A stretch of DNA of 7,906 nt from an uncultured Lachnospiraceae bacterium (GTDB lineage: Bacteria; Bacillota; Clostridia; Lachnospirales; Lachnospiraceae), in contig UQAW01000121.1 of NCBI GenBank assembly GCA_900539175.1, positions 1-7,906 on the forward strand, written 5' to 3'. Positions 1-6,123 of this stretch are shown piece after piece. How positions within the stretch are numbered: the stretch's first letter is position 1; each line of letters opens with the position of its first letter. Made by a program: the position numbers and the translations under genes. Under the pieces are notes generated by a model that was not told where the DNA came from, did not search any database, and was given only the letters and a program-made list of their open reading frames with translations.

Positions 1-47
1 CTCCAGGGAGAGGAACCGGTTTACCAAACCGGTTCCTCTCCCTGGAG
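1..47. repeat. Perfect 22-bp inverted repeat with 3-nt loop
   Basis: Positions 1-22 and 26-47 are exact reverse complements around the loop ACC, giving a very stable hairpin in either strand. The left arm touches the window edge, so the repeat may extend further. On the + strand no clean T-tract follows; the next bases are GC-rich and only a loose TTCCTTTT comes later. On the - strand any T-tract would lie outside the window. It may be a terminator for a gene to the left, a terminator for a minus-strand transcript, or a dispersed palindromic element; the window cannot decide between these. Confidence 0.75.
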
Positions 48-116
48 TCCGCGCCGCCTTCCTTTTAGAACGCCGAAACCTCTCCGCGCCGTCTCCCTGA
101 CGAGGGACCGCGCCAT
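21..116 (-). CDS. Candidate small Arg-rich ORF (31 codons), doubtful
   Basis: On the - strand an ATG at 116-114 is preceded by GGAGGA (127-122) with a 5-nt spacer. The frame stays open for 31 codons and stops at TAA (23-21), inside the loop region of the 1-47 palindrome. The predicted peptide begins MARSLVRE and is rich in Arg and Gly, which is also what random GC-rich DNA would give. A weak minus-strand promoter can be drawn upstream at 164-193. I recognise no family. The ribosome binding site with good spacing and the hairpin at the 3' end are the only arguments in favour. Confidence 0.15.
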   Translation of the reverse strand: MARSLVRETARRGFGVLKGRRRGLQGEEPVW

Positions 117-160
117 CTGCGTCCTCCCCCCACACACAACAAAAAATCCCCCTCCCCCTC
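48..160. other. GC-rich, C-skewed intergenic stretch
   Basis: This stretch is far richer in C than the flanking AT-rich DNA. It contains three copies of CCGCGCC (49-55, 84-90, 108-114), a small hairpin TCCCT-GACG-AGGGA (94-107) and three long C-runs (126-131, 148-152, 154-158). Read on the - strand, those runs are G6, G5 and G5. There is no supported + strand gene in it. Apart from the doubtful minus-strand ORF, I cannot assign it a role. Confidence 0.6.
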
Positions 161-163
161 ATT

Positions 164-193
164 TTTATAGAAAATTTAGAATTCTTCTGTTTA
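164..193 (-). promoter_or_regulatory. Possible weak divergent promoter
   Basis: Read on the - strand, TAAACA (193-188) and TATAAA (169-164) are separated by 18 bases, a plausible sigma-A arrangement with 4/6 and 5/6 matches to consensus. It would drive transcription leftward through the G-rich leader into the 31-codon ORF at 116-21. AT-rich DNA readily yields such matches, so this is weak support. Confidence 0.2.
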
Positions 194-200
194 CTTTAGA

Positions 201-228
201 TGAAAATAAAAAATGAGTATGCTATAAT
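201..228 (+). promoter_or_regulatory. Extended -10 promoter of the two-component operon
   Basis: A perfect TATAAT (223-228) is preceded by TG one base upstream (220-221), giving an extended -10 element. The best -35 at suitable distance is the poor match TGAAAA (201-206, 16-bp spacer). Extended -10 promoters tolerate a weak -35. Transcription would start near 235, leaving about 80 nt of leader before the kinase start codon. Confidence 0.65.
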
Positions 229-240
229 TAAAACACATGC

Positions 241-281
241 GATGTCGGTGATGCACATCTGGCGTCAGGTATGACGGTGTT
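241..281 (+). promoter_or_regulatory. Leader repeats, possible operator or small hairpins
   Basis: Just downstream of the predicted start site lie two near-identical 9-mers, ATGTCGGTG (242-250) and ATGACGGTG (271-279), offset by 29 bp. Overlapping them are two short hairpins: GATGT/ACATC (241-245 with 255-259) and CGTCA-GGTA-TGACG (263-276). This could be a binding site for the regulator encoded downstream (autoregulation) or RNA structure. The 29-bp offset is not the roughly 10-11 bp typical of OmpR-family tandem sites. Confidence 0.3.
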
Positions 282-314
282 ATTTCAGAAGTTATATAAA
301 AGGAAGCGGAATAT

Positions 315-1811
315 ATGAAACTGAAAACAAGAATCATCATCTCATTTTTTTCGATTATTTTTATTCCTGTAATACTTACCAGTGTGATGTTTTATACCGG
401 CATGAAGATGAAACTTGAATCAATTGGAAAGCAGTATGGAATAGAGGAACCCACATATGAGAATCTGATCAATAATACGCTGATGCTGAATAAAATGACT
501 GAGGCTGATATGGAAGAACTTCGGGCAACGGTAAAAGAGAATCCGAAGAAGATGGAACAGCAGGAGTATCTGAATACTTTAAATGATCAGCTTAAAGAGG
601 CATATTCTTATCTGGCAGTGAGAAAGGGTGACCAGATTTCATACAATGGTTCGGAATCCGTCAGTGATGCGAAATTGCTGCGTGCATTGCCGGAATACGG
701 GGATTCCAGAGCAACATCAGATAACAGTGTTTATATGAGAAGCGAGGAACAGGCTCTTGTAAGGCAGGTTGATTTTCTATTTGCGGACGGGACAAAAGGC
801 AGTGCTTTTATTATTACACAGGCAAACCGGATGGTTCCGCAGGTACAGTCACTGATGAATGAGATGATTATTGTGATTGTATTGATACTTGTGGGAACCA
901 GTCTGCTTATGTCTCTTTGGATTTACCGCGGGGTGGTGACACCCTTGAATCAGTTGAAAACAGCCACACAGAACATCAAAGAAGGAAATCTGGATTTTAC
1001 GGTGGAAGCCAGCGGTGCCAGGGAGGTAAAAGATCTGTGTGAGGATTTTGAAGAGATGCGCAAGCGGCTGAAAGAGAATGCAGAGGAAAAAGTTACTTTT
1101 GACAGTGATAATAAAGAACTGATCAGTAATATTTCCCATGATTTAAAAACTCCCATCACTGCGGTAAAAGGCTATGTGGAGGGAATTATGGATGGGGTGG
1201 CAGATACACCGGAGAAGATGGATAAGTATATCCGTACCATCTACAATAAAGCCAATGAAATGGACCGGTTGATCAATGAACTGACATTCTATTCGAAGAT
1301 TGACACAAACCGGATACCTTATACGTTCAGCAAGATACATGTGTCTGAGTATTTTGAAGACTGTGTGGAGGAATTGAGTCTGGAATTAGAGTCTCAGGGG
1401 ATTGACCTGGCATATTTCAATTATCTGGAGGAAGATACGTTGATTATCGCGGATGCAGAGCAGTTGAAGCGGGTAATTAACAATATTATCAGCAATTCTA
1501 TAAAATACATGGATAAATCGCGTGGAATCATTAATATTCGTCTGAGAGATGTGGGGGACTTTATTCAGGTGGAGATTGAAGATAACGGAAAAGGAATTGC
1601 ACAGAAGGATCTGACCAAGATTTTTGATCGTTTTTACCGCACGGATGCATCACGGAATTCTACCAAGGGAGGCAGCGGCATCGGTCTTTCTATCGTGAAG
1701 AAGATTTTGGAAGATCATGGTGGAAAGGTTTGGGCAAACAGTAAGGAAGGTGTAGGAACAGTGATGTTCTTTGTGCTTAGAAAATATCAGGAGGTACCGA
1801 TCAATGAGTAA
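315..1811 (+). CDS. Membrane sensor histidine kinase
   Basis: A 498-residue sensor kinase that would autophosphorylate on His and pass the phosphate to the regulator encoded immediately downstream. TM1 spans about residues 7-28 and TM2 about 184-204, enclosing an extracytoplasmic sensor segment of about 155 residues whose ligand I cannot name. A HAMP linker follows at about 205-257, with Pro210. The HisKA H-box has His275 in SHDLKTP. The catalytic domain shows an N-box (N390, N394 in NIISNSIKY), the G1 box DNGKGI (423-428), the F-box IFDRFYRTD (436-444) and the G2 box GGSGIGLSI (452-460), so it looks fully active. The ATG has AGGAAG (301-306) 8 nt upstream. Its 3' end overlaps the regulator start by 8 bp. 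Kinase-before-regulator order is less common than the reverse. The specific signal and gene name are unknown. Confidence 0.95.
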   Translation: MKLKTRIIISFFSIIFIPVILTSVMFYTGMKMKLESIGKQYGIEEPTYENLINNTLMLNKMTEADMEELRATVKENPKKMEQQEYLNTLNDQLKEAYSYLAVRKGDQISYNGSESVSDAKLLRALPEYGDSRATSDNSVYMRSEEQALVRQVDFLFADGTKGSAFIITQANRMVPQVQSLMNEMIIVIVLILVGTSLLMSLWIYRGVVTPLNQLKTATQNIKEGNLDFTVEASGAREVKDLCEDFEEMRKRLKENAEEKVTFDSDNKELISNISHDLKTPITAVKGYVEGIMDGVADTPEKMDKYIRTIYNKANEMDRLINELTFYSKIDTNRIPYTFSKIHVSEYFEDCVEELSLELESQGIDLAYFNYLEEDTLIIADAEQLKRVINNIISNSIKYMDKSRGIINIRLRDVGDFIQVEIEDNGKGIAQKDLTKIFDRFYRTDASRNSTKGGSGIGLSIVKKILEDHGGKVWANSKEGVGTVMFFVLRKYQEVPINE

Positions 1812-2493
1812 AATATTAATTATTGAAGATGAAGAGGCCATTGCAGATCTGGAAAAGGATTATCTGGAATTATCAGGATTTGAGGTAAGTATTGAAAATC
1901 GCGGGAATGCAGGGTTGGAACGTGCGTTAAATGAGGAATTTGACCTGTATATTCTGGATCTGATGCTTCCGGAAGTAGACGGATTTGAAATTTGCCGTCA
2001 GATTCGCGCGAAAAAAAATACGCCGATTATTATGGTATCTGCAAAAAAAGACGATATTGATAAGATTCGTGGTCTGGGTCTGGGTGCCGATGATTATATG
2101 ACAAAGCCGTTTTCTCCAAGCGAGATGGTGGCCCGGGTGAAAGCACATCTGGCGAGATATGATCGTTTGATCGGGGTAGGAATGCCGGAAAATGATGTGA
2201 TTGAGATCCGTGGAATCAAGATTGATAAGACAGCCAGAAGAGTCTGGATCAATGGAGAAGAGAAGAACTTCACTACGAAGGAGTTTGATTTGCTTACTTT
2301 TCTTGCGGAGAATCCCAACCATGTGTTTACAAAAGAAGAATTGTTCCGGGAAATCTGGGATATGGAGTCGATTGGAGATATTGCGACGGTTACAGTGCAT
2401 ATTAAAAAGATTCGTGAAAAAGTTGAGTATAACACTGCCAAGCCGCAGTATATTGAAACTATATGGGGCGTAGGATACCGCTTTAAAGTTTAA
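1804..2493 (+). CDS. OmpR/PhoB-family response regulator
   Basis: A 229-residue DNA-binding response regulator and the likely partner of the kinase upstream. The receiver domain (about 1-118) has the acidic pair E8/D9, phospho-acceptor Asp52 (LDLMLP), Ser79 as the switch hydroxyl and Lys101 in TKPF, all expected for phosphorylation-controlled activity. The C-terminal winged helix (about 128-228) carries FTTKEFDLLTFLAENP, a recognition helix around VTVHIKKIREK and the wing hairpin IETIWGVGYRF, as in the OmpR/PhoB class. I chose the ATG at 1804 because AGGAGGT (1789-1795) sits 8 nt upstream; an in-frame ATG at 1771 lies inside the kinase and has no such site. The 8-bp overlap implies translational coupling. 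Target genes cannot be deduced. Confidence 0.95.
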   Translation: MSKILIIEDEEAIADLEKDYLELSGFEVSIENRGNAGLERALNEEFDLYILDLMLPEVDGFEICRQIRAKKNTPIIMVSAKKDDIDKIRGLGLGADDYMTKPFSPSEMVARVKAHLARYDRLIGVGMPENDVIEIRGIKIDKTARRVWINGEEKNFTTKEFDLLTFLAENPNHVFTKEELFREIWDMESIGDIATVTVHIKKIREKVEYNTAKPQYIETIWGVGYRFKV

Positions 2494-2508
2494 AATTATG
2501 AAGTACAG

Positions 2509-2530
2509 CAGATCGTATGATTGTTTTTTT
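2509..2530 (+). terminator. Weak terminator after the two-component operon
   Basis: Sixteen bases past the regulator stop codon, a short hairpin (CAGATC 2509-2514 with GATTG 2519-2523, one bulged G, loop GTAT) is followed immediately by seven T residues (2524-2530). The stem is short, so termination would probably be partial; a stronger terminator lies further on at 2675-2712. Confidence 0.4.
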
Positions 2531-2553
2531 ATTTTGCGTGTATGAATGGAATG

Positions 2554-2664
2554 TATCAGACATGATTCCAGATAGTTCTGACAGCAAAGGGTGTCATAGG
2601 CCGGAAGCGTGTCTGATAAAAATCATTTCATAAAAGGTATGACAGGTTGCTGATTATAGCAGCC
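2554..2664 (+). other. Structured intergenic segment with alternative pairings
   Basis: No gene is supported here. TATCAGACA (2554-2562) is the exact reverse complement of TGTCTGATA (2610-2618) and encloses a smaller hairpin, TGACA (2579-2583) with TGTCA (2592-2596). TGTCATA (2592-2598) can instead pair with TATGACA (2638-2644), so the two folds exclude each other. A third hairpin, GGTTGCT/AGCAGCC with one G-U pair, occupies 2645-2664. The 9-mer GCCGGAAGC occurs at 2600-2608 and again at 2662-2670. Together with the terminator just downstream this could be a conditional leader. It does not match a T-box core or any riboswitch I recognise, and a degraded palindromic repeat is an equally fair reading. 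Confidence 0.4.
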
Positions 2665-2674
2665 GGAAGCAGGC

Positions 2675-2712
2675 ACTGCCGCAGCTTTATGAAAGCTGCC
2701 GGGCAGTTTTTT
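2675..2712 (+). terminator. Strong intrinsic terminator
   Basis: A two-part stem: ACTGCC (2675-2680) with GGCAGT (2702-2707), then CAGCTTT (2682-2688) with AAAGCTG (2692-2698) around the loop ATG, with a small internal loop between. Six T residues follow (2707-2712). It either ends the two-component transcript or, lying 43 bp before the next start codon, acts as an attenuator for that gene. Confidence 0.85.
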
Positions 2713-2755
2713 AAGTTTGCTGGATGAAAGAATAAGTGTTTTGCAGGGGGCTGGG

Positions 2756-3355
2756 ATGGGCAGAATTTTTTACATTATGGGAAAAAGTGCATCCGGAAAG
2801 GATCACGTATATGAGACTCTGATGCAGGAAAAGCAGTTATCATTGGCGCCGTTGGTGTTATATACGACAAGACCAATCAGAAGCGGCGAGACTGAGGGTA
2901 AGGAATATTTCTTTGTGGATGAGGAAAAATTAGAATTGTTAAGAAAAGCAGGAAAAATTATTGAAGAGCGTGCCTATCATACGGTTTATGGAATATGGTA
3001 CTATTTTACTGCAGATGATGGTCAGATTAATCTGGATGAAAAGGATTATCTGGGAATTGGGACGTTGGAATCTTACCGGAAACTGCAGAGATATTACGGA
3101 AGACAGGCTCTATGCCCGATTTATGTTGAAGTAGAAGATGGAATCCGTCTGGAACGTGCTCTGCAGCGGGAAAAAAGGCAGCAGGAGCCGAAATACGCTG
3201 AATTATGCCGTCGTTATCTGGCTGATTGCGAAGACTTCAGCGAATTCAATATACAAGAGGCGGGAATAACCCTTAGGTTTGAGAATAATACGGAATTTTC
3301 AGATTGTTTGGAAAAAATCTATAAATTCATATGCGAGGAACAAAAAAAACTGTAA
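2756..3355 (+). CDS. Guanylate kinase-like P-loop kinase
   Basis: A 199-residue protein of guanylate-kinase size and fold, presumably a cytosolic nucleotide or small-molecule kinase. The P-loop is GKSASGKD (9-16); Asp follows the Lys where Gmk usually has Ser/Thr, a variation also found in PhnN (ribose 1,5-bisphosphokinase). The substrate-phosphate motif is kept: TTRPIRSGE (R39, R42), Tyr51 and Tyr78. Three positions that I align by eye to yeast guanylate kinase GMP contacts differ: Ser34 is Leu, Ser80 is Ile, and Asp98 is Gly in the segment LGIGTLES. GMP activity is therefore uncertain, and this is probably a paralogue of the housekeeping gmk. The ATG at 2756 has AGGGGG 5 nt upstream; the TTG at 2717 would start just past the terminator T-tract without a binding site. 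It occupies the place of tmk in Bacillus, upstream of holB. Confidence 0.8.
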   Translation: MGRIFYIMGKSASGKDHVYETLMQEKQLSLAPLVLYTTRPIRSGETEGKEYFFVDEEKLELLRKAGKIIEERAYHTVYGIWYYFTADDGQINLDEKDYLGIGTLESYRKLQRYYGRQALCPIYVEVEDGIRLERALQREKRQQEPKYAELCRRYLADCEDFSEFNIQEAGITLRFENNTEFSDCLEKIYKFICEEQKKL

Positions 3356-3370
3356 TTTGCAGGGGCAGTA

Positions 3371-3379
3371 TGGTATAAT
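3371..3379 (+). promoter_or_regulatory. Extended -10 promoter upstream of holB
   Basis: TGGTATAAT (3371-3379) is a perfect -10 hexamer with the TG extension, in the 71-bp gap before holB. The -35 at 17-bp spacing, TGTAAT (3351-3356), is very poor. The start would fall near 3386, about 40 nt ahead of the holB start codon. It would allow holB and ricT to be transcribed separately from the kinase gene. Confidence 0.55.
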
Positions 3380-3426
3380 GTCCGTAGAGGACAGAATGAT
3401 AATTTGGATTCTTGGGAGGTGGTATT

Positions 3427-4416
3427 ATGCAGGGATTTGACAGCGTAATCGGACATGAAGAGATAATTGCACATTTACAGAATGCCATTCGACTGGACAA
3501 GGTTTCACATGCCTATATTTTTTCCGGGGAGCATGGGGCAGGTAAGAAAATGTTGGCATCTTTGTTTGCTCAGACCTTACAGTGTGAGACTCATGGAGTT
3601 GAACCGTGTATGGAGTGTACATCCTGTAAAAAGGCCATGAGCAAGAACCATCCGGATATTATTACAGTCACTCATGAGAAGCCCAATTCGATAGGTATTG
3701 AGGAAATCCGGGAACAATTGATTGCTGATGTGGCGATTCGTCCCTATAGCAGTCCATATAAGGTTTATATTATCAATGATGCACAGAAACTGACACTTCA
3801 GGCGCAGAATGCATTGCTCAAGACAATAGAAGAGCCGCCGGCTTATGCGATTATTTTATTGTTGACAGATAATCCGGATATTCTGCTTCCGACAATTACA
3901 TCCAGGTGTGTTACATTAGGGCTGAAACCAGTTCCGGATCATATGGTAAAGTCTTATCTGATGGATCGCATACAAATTCCGGATTATCAGGCAGAAGTGG
4001 ATGCGGCTTTTGCTCAGGGAAATATTGGAAAAGCGGAGCGGGCAGCAACTTCTGCAGAGTTTTCTGAACTGATGAAGAATGCACTGCAGATTCTGAAAGC
4101 ATCCCAGGAGATGCAGATACACGAACTGGTTGAGGCAATTAAGGGAATGTCTCAGGAAAAGCAGAATATTTACGATTATCTGGACTTGTTTGTTATGTGG
4201 TTTCGTGATGTGTTATTGTTTAAGGCAACAAGAGAAATTGATAATCTTGTATTTAAACAGGAAATTAATTATGTAAAAGAACGAGCGCAGAAGAGTTCCT
4301 ATGAGGGGCTGGAAAGAATCATTGAAGCAATTCACACTGCTGAGAACAGGCTTCGTGCTAATGTAAATTTTGATACAACGATGGAACTTTTGTTCCTGAC
4401 GATCAGGGAGAATTAA
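3427..4416 (+). CDS. holB: DNA polymerase III subunit delta' (clamp loader)
   Basis: A 329-residue clamp-loader subunit that, with delta and tau/gamma (DnaX), opens and loads the beta sliding clamp during replication. Residues 1-210 form the AAA+ core: the N-terminal FDSVIGHEEI and SHAYIFSGEHGAGK (P-loop about 34-40, Lys41 where Ser/Thr is usual), a four-Cys zinc module (C53, C61, C64, C67), a degenerate Walker B region ending INDAQKLT, then ALLKTIEEPP, and the arginine-finger SRC motif (S159-R160-C161). The helical C-terminal part mediates pentamer assembly in this family. The start is the ATG at 3427, with GGGAGG (3414-3419) 7 nt upstream; the TTG at 3412 overlaps that site. Only two bases separate it from ricT, as in Bacillus. 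Confidence 0.93.
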   Translation: MQGFDSVIGHEEIIAHLQNAIRLDKVSHAYIFSGEHGAGKKMLASLFAQTLQCETHGVEPCMECTSCKKAMSKNHPDIITVTHEKPNSIGIEEIREQLIADVAIRPYSSPYKVYIINDAQKLTLQAQNALLKTIEEPPAYAIILLLTDNPDILLPTITSRCVTLGLKPVPDHMVKSYLMDRIQIPDYQAEVDAAFAQGNIGKAERAATSAEFSELMKNALQILKASQEMQIHELVEAIKGMSQEKQNIYDYLDLFVMWFRDVLLFKATREIDNLVFKQEINYVKERAQKSSYEGLERIIEAIHTAENRLRANVNFDTTMELLFLTIREN

Positions 4417-4418
4417 AG

Positions 4419-5312
4419 ATGATAAAGATAATAGGAGTGCGGTTCCGTAATGTGGGGAAGGTGTATTATTTTGATCCCCAGTCGCTGGACATCAAGCTTG
4501 GTGACCACGTAATTGTGGAGACTGCGCGTGGTGTTGAATATGGTTATGTCGTATTGGGACCAAAGGAAGTTGAAGATTCCAAAGTAGTTCAGCCGTTGAA
4601 AGAGGTTCTCCGGATTGCGACTGACAAGGATGATGCGAAGGAAGAGGCGAATCGGAAAAAAGAAAAAGAAGCGTACCAGATTTGTCAGAAAAAGATTCAG
4701 GCTCATAATCTGGAGATGAAGCTGATTGATGCAGAATATACGTTTGATAATAATAAGGTATTGTTTTACTTTACAGCGGACGGAAGAATTGACTTCCGTG
4801 AATTAGTGAAGGATTTGGCAGCAGTGTTTAAAACCAGAATTGAATTGCGTCAGATTGGTGTCAGAGATGAGACGAAGATTTTGGGAGGTATGGGAATCTG
4901 CGGTCGTCCGCTTTGTTGTCATACATTCTTATCAGAGTTTGCTCCGGTATCTATTAAGATGGCAAAGGAGCAGAACCTTTCTTTGAATCCAACAAAGATT
5001 TCCGGTGTCTGTGGTCGTTTGATGTGTTGTCTGAAGAATGAACAGGAAACTTATGAGTATCTCAATAAGAAATTACCTGCAATCGGTGAAAGGGTTACAA
5101 CTCCGGAAGGACTGAAGGGAGAGGTATCCACCGTAAATGTCCTGCGTCAGACGATTAAGGTTATCGTTGAAGTTGAGGATGAGAAAGAAATACGGGAATA
5201 TAAAGTAGAAGAATTACGTTTTAAACCTAAATATAAAAAAGGGAAAGAGAAGAATAAGGAAAAGGATCTCACTCCGGAAGAGTTGAAAGAATTGGAAATG
5301 TTGGAAGAATAA
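4419..5312 (+). CDS. ricT: PSP1-domain protein RicT (YaaT)
   Basis: A 297-residue PSP1-superfamily protein homologous to Bacillus RicT/YaaT. In B. subtilis RicT forms a complex with RicA and RicF that carries [4Fe-4S] clusters and assists RNase Y in maturing polycistronic mRNAs, affecting sporulation, competence and biofilm. Twin cysteine signatures are intact: CGRPLCC (C161, C166, C167) and CGRLMCC (C198, C203, C204), the likely cluster ligands. The N-terminal MIKIIGVRFRNVGKVYYFDP and the central DGRIDFRELVKDLAAVFKTR region are typical of the family. The C-terminus (about 272-297) is a charged Lys/Glu tail. AGGGAG (4405-4410), inside the end of holB, lies 8 nt before the ATG. Partner genes ricA and ricF are not in the window. 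Confidence 0.92.
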   Translation: MIKIIGVRFRNVGKVYYFDPQSLDIKLGDHVIVETARGVEYGYVVLGPKEVEDSKVVQPLKEVLRIATDKDDAKEEANRKKEKEAYQICQKKIQAHNLEMKLIDAEYTFDNNKVLFYFTADGRIDFRELVKDLAAVFKTRIELRQIGVRDETKILGGMGICGRPLCCHTFLSEFAPVSIKMAKEQNLSLNPTKISGVCGRLMCCLKNEQETYEYLNKKLPAIGERVTTPEGLKGEVSTVNVLRQTIKVIVEVEDEKEIREYKVEELRFKPKYKKGKEKNKEKDLTPEELKELEMLEE

Positions 5313-5313
5313 G

Positions 5314-5342
5314 GAAAACTGCTTTTTGTGCAGTAAGTTTTC
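5314..5342 (+). other. Hairpin just after ricT
   Basis: GAAAACTGC (5314-5322) pairs with GCAG (5330-5333) and TTTTC (5338-5342), leaving a T-rich 7-nt loop and a TAAG bulge. It begins two bases after the ricT stop codon and is followed by an A-rich stretch rather than T residues. It may protect a 3' end or act with the next hairpin; alone it is not a convincing terminator. Confidence 0.4.
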
Positions 5343-5362
5343 AGATAAAAAAGGAAAAAGAT

Positions 5363-5405
5363 ACGCTGCAGACACTTATTATAAGCCTGCAGCGTGTATT
5401 TTATA
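5363..5405. terminator. Palindrome, probable bidirectional terminator
   Basis: ACGCTGCAG (5363-5371) and CTGCAGCGT (5387-5395) are exact reverse complements, with an inner CTTA/TAAG stem (5375-5378 with 5382-5385). On the + strand the stem is followed by GTATTTTAT. On the - strand it is followed by a T-rich run, the complement of the A-rich bases 5345-5360. It likely ends the ricT transcript at least partly, making the SanA-like gene downstream a separate or read-through unit. Confidence 0.6.
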
Positions 5406-5432
5406 CGGCAGTGCGGCAGAGAGTGTGGATAT

Positions 5433-6113
5433 ATGAGAATAAGTAAGATTGGAAAAAAGTTGGTGATTGGGATCCTCGCGTTAGGAATTTTGGGTGTTTT
5501 TTTACTATTGAGTATTAATCAATATATCAAGCAATCAGTAAAAAAGGATATTCTTACGATGAACCAGGCAAAGGATTTGAAAGATGTGGATTGTATCTTG
5601 GTGCTTGGTGCTGGTGTGAGAGAGGATGGAACTCCAAGTCTGATGCTGAATGAACGTCTGGAATTGGGGATTGCCTTATATCAGTCAGGTGCATCACAGA
5701 AACTGTTGATGAGCGGTGACCATGGACGGAAGGATTATGATGAAGTCAATACGATGAAGGGCTATGCATTGAGTCAGGGAATTACATCAGAGGATGTGTT
5801 CATGGATCATGCTGGTTTCTCAACCTATGAAAGTATTTATCGGGCAAAAGAAATTTTCCAGGCGAAGAAAATCATCATTGTGTCTCAGGAATACCATCTG
5901 TATCGTGCATTATATATCGCTGATAAATTTGGTATTGAGGCATATGGGGTTGCTGCCAAGGGGGAAGAATATCAGGGACAGACCTATCGTGAATTCCGTG
6001 AGATTCTTGCAAGGAATAAAGATTTCCTTAGCGTAATCTTCCGGCCGAAGCCAACCTATCTGGGGGAGGCTATTCCAGTCAGCGGAAATGGTGATGTAAC
6101 CAATGATGAATGA
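5433..6113 (+). CDS. SanA/YdcF-family (DUF218) membrane protein
   Basis: A 226-residue DUF218 protein, closest in form to SanA/ElyC-type envelope proteins, which are linked to cell-wall integrity and, for E. coli SanA, to vancomycin exclusion at high temperature; their biochemical activity is not settled. A short basic N-terminus precedes one membrane helix (about 9-28), so the rest should lie outside the membrane. Family motifs are in order: CILVLGAGV (54-62), LLMSGDHG (91-98), YDE (102-104), DHAGFSTYES (125-134), SQEYHLYRA (151-159) and the C-terminal YLGEAIPVSGNG. The ATG at 5433 is preferred; a GTG at 5394 would put the start inside the preceding hairpin. The ribosome binding site is weak (AGAGAG about 10 nt upstream). 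The gene interrupts the holB-ricT...yabB-rsmI order known from Bacillus, suggesting local insertion or rearrangement. Confidence 0.85.
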   Translation: MRISKIGKKLVIGILALGILGVFLLLSINQYIKQSVKKDILTMNQAKDLKDVDCILVLGAGVREDGTPSLMLNERLELGIALYQSGASQKLLMSGDHGRKDYDEVNTMKGYALSQGITSEDVFMDHAGFSTYESIYRAKEIFQAKKIIIVSQEYHLYRALYIADKFGIEAYGVAAKGEEYQGQTYREFREILARNKDFLSVIFRPKPTYLGEAIPVSGNGDVTNDE

Positions 6114-6123
6114 CAGTAAACCA

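Noticed and set aside
1..47. IS or transposon terminal inverted repeat
   Set aside because: The two arms are only 3 bases apart and no transposase or target duplication is visible.
849..1340. Long antisense frames under the kinase gene
   Set aside because: Shadow frames of a well-supported gene with no ribosome binding sites or recognisable domains; the same holds for antisense frames under the regulator, holB, ricT, trmN6 and rsmI.
1771..1803. Upstream in-frame ATG for the response regulator
   Set aside because: It lies within the kinase gene, has no ribosome binding site, and would add 11 residues before the normal receiver start MSKILIIEDE; the ATG at 1804 has an ideal AGGAGGT.
2562..2633. 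23-codon ORF in the gap after the regulator
   Set aside because: No ribosome binding site, and it runs through the paired structure; composition gives no sign of coding.
2554..2712. T-box riboswitch
   Set aside because: No conserved T-box sequence is present, and the downstream gene is not an aminoacyl-tRNA synthetase or amino-acid gene.
2717..2755. TTG start for the Gmk-like protein
   Set aside because: It abuts the terminator T-tract and has no ribosome binding site; ATG 2756 starts directly before the conserved first strand and P-loop.
3412..3426. TTG start for holB
   Set aside because: The added codons are the ribosome binding site itself (GGGAGG) for ATG 3427.
5394..5432. GTG start for the SanA-like protein
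   Set aside because: It would begin inside the right arm of the palindrome at 5387-5395; ATG 5433 gives a normal short N-terminus before the membrane helix.
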